From assembly GCA_020528935.1 (NCBI GenBank), contig JAJDFU010000401.1, forward strand, positions 1 through 8,780: 8,780 nt of DNA, in the 5' to 3' direction. The notes beneath the pieces are model-generated. The model was not told where the DNA came from. It searched no databases and worked only from the letters and a program-made list of their open reading frames with translations. Numbering within the stretch: the first letter of the stretch is position 1; each line of letters starts with the position of its first letter. The translations under genes were made by a program, and so were the position numbers. Source of the DNA: Saprospiraceae bacterium. GTDB lineage: Bacteria; Bacteroidota; Bacteroidia; Chitinophagales; Saprospiraceae. Below, piece after piece: positions 5,419-8,780 of the stretch.

Positions 5419-7317
5419 ATGAGTGAATCCATAAAACACGAGTGCGGCCTGGCCATGGTGCGGCTGCTCAAGCCCCTTTCGTTTTACCAGGAAAAATACG
5501 GCTCGGCACTATACGGCCTGGAGAAAGTGCGCCTGCTCATGCAAAAACAGCGCAATCGCGGCCAGGACGGCGCCGGCCTGGCCACCATTAAGCTGGACCC
5601 CAAGCCCGGCAAAAAGTACATCAGCCGCAAGCGAAGCAACGCCCCCAATTACCTGGACGACCTCTTCAAGGGGGTGTTCAAACGCTTTGAAACGCTCCCC
5701 CCCGAAAAGCTCAACAACCCCGCCTGGCTGAAGGAAAACCTGCCCTACACCGGCGAACTCATACTGGGGCACCTCCGCTACGGCACCCATGGCGACAATT
5801 CCATCGAGACCGTACACCCCTTCCTGCGGCAAAATAACTGGATCACCCGCAACCTCATTCTGGCCGGCAACTTCAACCTCACCAATGTGGACGAGCTGTT
5901 TCAGGAACTGGTGGATCTGGGGCAGTTCCCCAAAGAAAAATCCGACACCGTTACTGTGCTGGAGAAGCTCGGCCATTTCCTGGACGACGAAGTGCAGCGC
6001 CTGTTCACCTGGTTTAAGCCCGACGGCTATACCAATCAGGAGATCAACGAACTGATCTACGATAACCTGGACGTGCTGCGCATGCTCAAGCGGGCCAGCA
6101 AGAAATTCGACGGCGGCTACATCATGGCGGGACTCGTCGGGCACGGCGATGCCTTCGTGATCCGCGATGCTGCCGGCATCCGGCCCGCCTTTTACTATCA
6201 GGACGACGAGCTGGTGGTGGTGGCTTCCGAACGGCCTGCCATACAAACGGCCTTTGACGTGCACGCCAATAAAGTGCACGAGATCGAGCCGGGGCACGCC
6301 CTCATCGTCAAGAAAAAAGGCACGGTCACCCATGCGCCCTACATCGATTTGCTGCCCCCCAAACCCTGCTCGTTCGAGCGTATCTACTTCTCCCGCGGCA
6401 ACGACCGCGACATCTACCACGAGCGCCTGCAGCTGGGCTACCAGCTCACCGAATCCGTGCTCAAAGCCGTGGACTACGACTACAAGCACACCGTCTTTTC
6501 CTTCGTGCCAAATACGGCTGAAACCGCCTTCTACGGCCTGATGAAAGGCCTGGAAGATCGCCTGAACCAGATCAAGCACGAGAAAATCCTGAAAATGAGC
6601 CAGGATGGCGGGATCAAGCCCAAAAAGCTGGAAAAGATCCTCGGCTTTCGCCCCCGCATGGAGAAGGTCGTCGTCAAGGACGCCAAGATGCGCACCTTCA
6701 TCGCCGATACCACGGCCCGGGGCAAGCTGGTCTCTCACGTATACGACGTGACCTACGGCATCGTCGAAAACGGCAAAGACAACCTCGTGCTGCTCGACGA
6801 CTCCATCGTGCGCGGCACCACCCTGCGCGACAGCATCCTGCAGATCGTCAGCCGCCTGCGCCCCAAGAAGATCGTCATCGTCAGTTCCGCTCCGCAGATC
6901 CGGTACCCCGACTGCTACGGTATCGACATGAGCAAGATGAAAGAGTTTGCGGCCTTCCGGGCCCTGGTGGAACTGCTGCGCGAGCACGGCCGGGAGCACC
7001 TGCTGCAGGAAGCCTACGAATGCGCCAAGGAACAGGAGGCCCGGCCGGTGCACGAATTGACCAATGTGGTCCAGGGGCTGTACGAGCAATTCGACTACGA
7101 GCAGGTTTCCGACAAGATCGGCGAAATCCTCAAGCCGGAAGACATCAAGCCCGAGGTCAAGATCATCTATCAAACCCTGGAGGGCCTGCACAAAGCCATT
7201 CCCAAGCACAAGGGCGATTGGTACTTCAGCGGAAATTACCCCACCCCCGGAGGCAACCGCGTCGTGAACCGGTCCTTCATCAACTACATGGAAGGCAAGG
7301 ACGAGCGGGCGTATTGA
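5419..7317 (+). CDS. Amidophosphoribosyltransferase-family protein (long Bacteroidota form)
   Basis: This is a 632-residue relative of PurF, the enzyme that transfers glutamine-derived ammonia to PRPP, giving phosphoribosylamine for purine synthesis. The N-terminal glutaminase (Ntn) domain has HECG with Cys9 as the expected nucleophile, implying removal of an eight-residue propeptide; then NRGQDGAG (46-53), GHLRYGTHG (117-125, Arg120), GNFN (150-153), SDT (175-177) and IRDAAGIRP (248-256). SERPAI (270-275) and CSFERIYFSRGNDRDIY (317-333) lead into the phosphoribosyltransferase domain, whose PRPP loop is LLDDSIVRGTT (458-468). Compared with ordinary PurF (about 470-510 aa) there are extra segments near 60-110, 185-225 and 375-420, and about 110 extra C-terminal residues. 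The usual PDSG motif reads PNTAE, the basic loop after RTFI differs, and the Cys ligands of the Bacillus-type Fe-S cluster are not evident. Many Bacteroidota carry both this form and a short PurF (family knowledge), so the symbol is left blank. Confidence 0.9.
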   Translation: MSESIKHECGLAMVRLLKPLSFYQEKYGSALYGLEKVRLLMQKQRNRGQDGAGLATIKLDPKPGKKYISRKRSNAPNYLDDLFKGVFKRFETLPPEKLNNPAWLKENLPYTGELILGHLRYGTHGDNSIETVHPFLRQNNWITRNLILAGNFNLTNVDELFQELVDLGQFPKEKSDTVTVLEKLGHFLDDEVQRLFTWFKPDGYTNQEINELIYDNLDVLRMLKRASKKFDGGYIMAGLVGHGDAFVIRDAAGIRPAFYYQDDELVVVASERPAIQTAFDVHANKVHEIEPGHALIVKKKGTVTHAPYIDLLPPKPCSFERIYFSRGNDRDIYHERLQLGYQLTESVLKAVDYDYKHTVFSFVPNTAETAFYGLMKGLEDRLNQIKHEKILKMSQDGGIKPKKLEKILGFRPRMEKVVVKDAKMRTFIADTTARGKLVSHVYDVTYGIVENGKDNLVLLDDSIVRGTTLRDSILQIVSRLRPKKIVIVSSAPQIRYPDCYGIDMSKMKEFAAFRALVELLREHGREHLLQEAYECAKEQEARPVHELTNVVQGLYEQFDYEQVSDKIGEILKPEDIKPEVKIIYQTLEGLHKAIPKHKGDWYFSGNYPTPGGNRVVNRSFINYMEGKDERAY

Positions 7318-7354
7318 GCCCCCTGTGGATTGCGGGATGTTGGAGCTGAAATGC

Positions 7355-7531
7355 TCAGTTTTTCGCAGAACAGCTTTGGCGTGGCGTACCCCCGCTTTTT
7401 TTAATGTCGACATCCAGTCCCTGCCGGGCGGGTTCGACGCGCTTAGCCCATACCTTGACCCGCTCGAAAATGCCCCATTCCTTTTCCACGATCCGGGTTT
7501 CTTTCACCGCAGCATAGCGATAAATCCAGGG
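7355..7531 (-). pseudogene. Possible small ORF or gene remnant in the spacer
   Basis: The 240-bp spacer between the PurF-like and aminotransferase genes holds one open minus-strand frame of 58 codons (stop at 7357-7355), lying between in-frame stops. It has no ATG; the best start would be GTG at 7507, giving 50 aa beginning VKETRIVEKEWGIFERVKVW. The composition looks protein-like (charged, with well-spaced hydrophobic residues), but I do not recognise a family. It sits directly downstream of the aminotransferase on the same strand, so it could be the tail of an eroded gene. Its last codons overlap the terminator candidate of the opposite strand, which argues against a live gene. Confidence 0.2.
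7379..7402 (+). terminator. Candidate rho-independent terminator of the PurF-like gene
   Basis: GCGTGG (7379-7384) pairs with CCCCGC (7390-7395) across a five-base loop, with one T-C mismatch, and is followed directly by seven T (7396-7402). It lies 62 nt after the PurF-like stop codon on the same strand. Confidence 0.45.
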
Positions 7532-7557
7532 TCAGATCGCATGCCCGCCGCGGACGG

Positions 7558-8724
7558 TCATACGGCAGCCAGGGTTTTCAACTTCGCTGCGGCCCGCTCC
7601 AGCACCGCATCCGTTTTCGCGAAGCAGAAGCGCACCACGCCTTCGTCCAGGCCGCTGTGGTTGAACACACTGACGGGGATGGTGGCGATGCCGTGCTCGC
7701 GGGTAAACCACCGGGCAAACTCCAGGTCGGGAAGGGCGCTGAGGGCGCGGAAGTTGCAGGTAACAAAATAGGTGCCCCGGCAGGGCAGCGGGCGAAAGGG
7801 CGAACCCCTCAGGGCCTGTAAAAACCGGTCGCGCTTCTGCTGGAACAAAGCGGGCAGGCCGAGGTAAGTCTGCTCGTCCTGCAGGTAGTCCGCCAGGGCG
7901 TATTGGGTGGGGGTGTGCACGGAGAAGACGGTGTACTGATGCACCTTTCGAACCTCCTGCATCAGGTGGCCCGCGCCGGCTACATACCCCACCTTCCAGC
8001 CCGTATTGTGGAAGGTCTTGCCGAAGGAAAAGAAGGCCAGGCTTCGGTCGCGCAAGCCGGTACATTGCAGGGCGCCGCAGTGCTGCTCGCCGTCGAAGAT
8101 GAGGTGTTCGTACACCTCGTCGCTGAGCACGAACAGCGCGTGCTTTTCGGCCAGGCGCTCCAGAGCTTGCCAATCGGACCGGCCCAGGATACTGCCCGTG
8201 GGGTTGTGCGGGGTATTGACCAGGACGAAGCGGGTGCGCGGGCCGATCAGCCGCTCTACCGCGTCCCAATCCACGGCGTAGTCCGGCGCTTTCAGCTGAT
8301 GGGCGACCGGCCGGCCGCCGGCCAACTCGACGGCCGGCCGGTACAGGTCGTAGGCCGGCTCGAACAGCAAGACCTCATCGCCGGGATGCACCAGCGCCTG
8401 AATGGCGGAAATAAGCCCCTGGGTGGCACCGGCGGTGACCGTGATCTCTGTCTCCGGGTCCAGGTGCACGCCCTGCGTGCGCGCCATTTTTCCGGCTATG
8501 GCTTGCCGCAGCGCCGGCAGGCCCGGCATGGGCGCATACTGGTTGTGGCCGGCCTGCATGTGGCGATACACGCCTTCGATCAGGCGCGGATCGGATGGAA
8601 AGTCGGGAAACCCCTGCGACAGATTGATGGCGCCGCATTCCCGGGCCAGGGCCGACATGACGGAAAAAATGGTCGTGCCGGTCTCCGGCAATTTGGAAGC
8701 GATGGAATGTGTTGCGTCACCCAT
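7558..8724 (-). CDS. Class I/II PLP aminotransferase, methionine/kynurenine (YbdL-like) type
   Basis: This cytoplasmic PLP-dependent transaminase has 388 residues, essentially the length of E. coli YbdL. Its sequence follows the methionine/glutamine-K/kynurenine aminotransferase subgroup: SKLPETGTTIFSVMSALA (10-27), AINLSQGFPDFPSDP (32-46), NQYAPMPGLPALRQAI (61-76) and ITVTAGATQGL (94-104). PLP contacts are Asn174 in NTPHNPTG (170-177), Asp202 and Tyr205 in SDEVYEH (201-207), and the Schiff-base lysine Lys236 in SFGKTFHNTGWK (233-244). Arg365 in VRFCFAK should bind the substrate carboxylate. Likely substrates are methionine or aromatic amino acids with 2-oxo acids; the exact pair cannot be read from sequence. 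ATG at 8724 gives the family's normal N-terminus. Two TACTTT repeats lie just upstream (8729-8747), one of them close to a -7 element, but no -33 partner is evident before the window ends. A perfect 12-bp inverted repeat lies within the gene at 8306-8342. Confidence 0.94.
   Translation of the reverse strand: MGDATHSIASKLPETGTTIFSVMSALARECGAINLSQGFPDFPSDPRLIEGVYRHMQAGHNQYAPMPGLPALRQAIAGKMARTQGVHLDPETEITVTAGATQGLISAIQALVHPGDEVLLFEPAYDLYRPAVELAGGRPVAHQLKAPDYAVDWDAVERLIGPRTRFVLVNTPHNPTGSILGRSDWQALERLAEKHALFVLSDEVYEHLIFDGEQHCGALQCTGLRDRSLAFFSFGKTFHNTGWKVGYVAGAGHLMQEVRKVHQYTVFSVHTPTQYALADYLQDEQTYLGLPALFQQKRDRFLQALRGSPFRPLPCRGTYFVTCNFRALSALPDLEFARWFTREHGIATIPVSVFNHSGLDEGVVRFCFAKTDAVLERAAAKLKTLAAV
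8306..8342. repeat. Perfect 12-bp GC-rich inverted repeat inside the aminotransferase gene
   Basis: ACCGGCCGGCCG (8306-8317) is the exact reverse complement of CGGCCGGCCGGT (8331-8342), with a 13-base spacer. It falls in codons for about residues 128-140 (YRPAVELAGGRPV). It could form a very stable hairpin in DNA or mRNA. The arms are built from GGCC units, so low complexity may contribute. Confidence 0.75.
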
Positions 8725-8780
8725 ATCCGGAAAGTACGAAAAGTAGGCGGAATGGCTCCGTACAGCATGGGATCCGGAGG

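Noticed and set aside
5509..7413. Minus-strand open frame of 634 codons antisense to almost the whole PurF-like gene
   Set aside because: The sense strand has full family motifs, while the antisense product is a low-complexity mix of V, H, Q and G typical of mirror frames.
8722..8780. Promoter for the aminotransferase from the TACTTTTC and TACTTTCC repeats
   Set aside because: No TTG element is present 17-23 bp upstream, and the window ends too soon to judge.
1..8780. Mobile element, CRISPR, phage, toxin-antitoxin or tRNA features
   Set aside because: No transposase or integrase motifs, direct-repeat arrays, target-site duplications or cloverleaf-like sequences were seen on either strand.

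Overview
This window looks like an ordinary chromosomal stretch from a fairly GC-rich member of the Bacteroidota, possibly of the Saprospiria/Lewinella type. The evidence for the phylum is: two promoter candidates that fit the Bacteroidota pattern TTG / TAnnTTTG; starts without Shine-Dalgarno sequences; a PKD-cyclophilin lipoprotein; the long (about 630 aa) amidophosphoribosyltransferase form; and a TPR protein with a phylum-typical C-terminus. The finer placement is inference only.

Layout. Positions 1-1485 (+) hold two adjacent cyclophilin-type peptidyl-prolyl isomerases: the 3' part of one, then 6 bp later a PKD-cyclophilin fusion with a probable lipoprotein signal. A polyphosphate glucokinase (1553-2329, +) follows after 67 bp, possibly in the same transcript. 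It ends 3 bp from the end of a convergent TPR-repeat protein (2333-3739, -). Upstream of that, on the same strand, lies a ten-helix EamA/DMT-family transporter (3908-4825, -) with a well-formed promoter at 4845-4873. Positions 4826-5418 hold no intact gene. They contain a decayed DsbA-family (thioredoxin-fold) pseudogene and the promoter candidate for the next gene. A long amidophosphoribosyltransferase-family enzyme (5419-7317, +) is followed by a candidate terminator. A 240-bp spacer with a possible gene remnant comes next, then a methionine/kynurenine-type class I aminotransferase (7558-8724, -).

How the genes relate. The cyclophilin pair is a clear functional and evolutionary unit: protein folding, with at least one copy at the cell envelope. 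The others are metabolic or housekeeping singletons (glucose phosphorylation from polyphosphate, PRPP/glutamine amidotransfer, amino-acid transamination, metabolite transport) with no obvious common pathway. I see no CRISPR, phage, IS, tRNA, rRNA or defence-system signature. The points most worth a second look are the decayed DsbA gene and its overlap with the transporter promoter, the divergent PurF-like enzyme, the cyclophilin duplication/fusion, and a perfect 12-bp GC-rich inverted repeat inside the aminotransferase gene.
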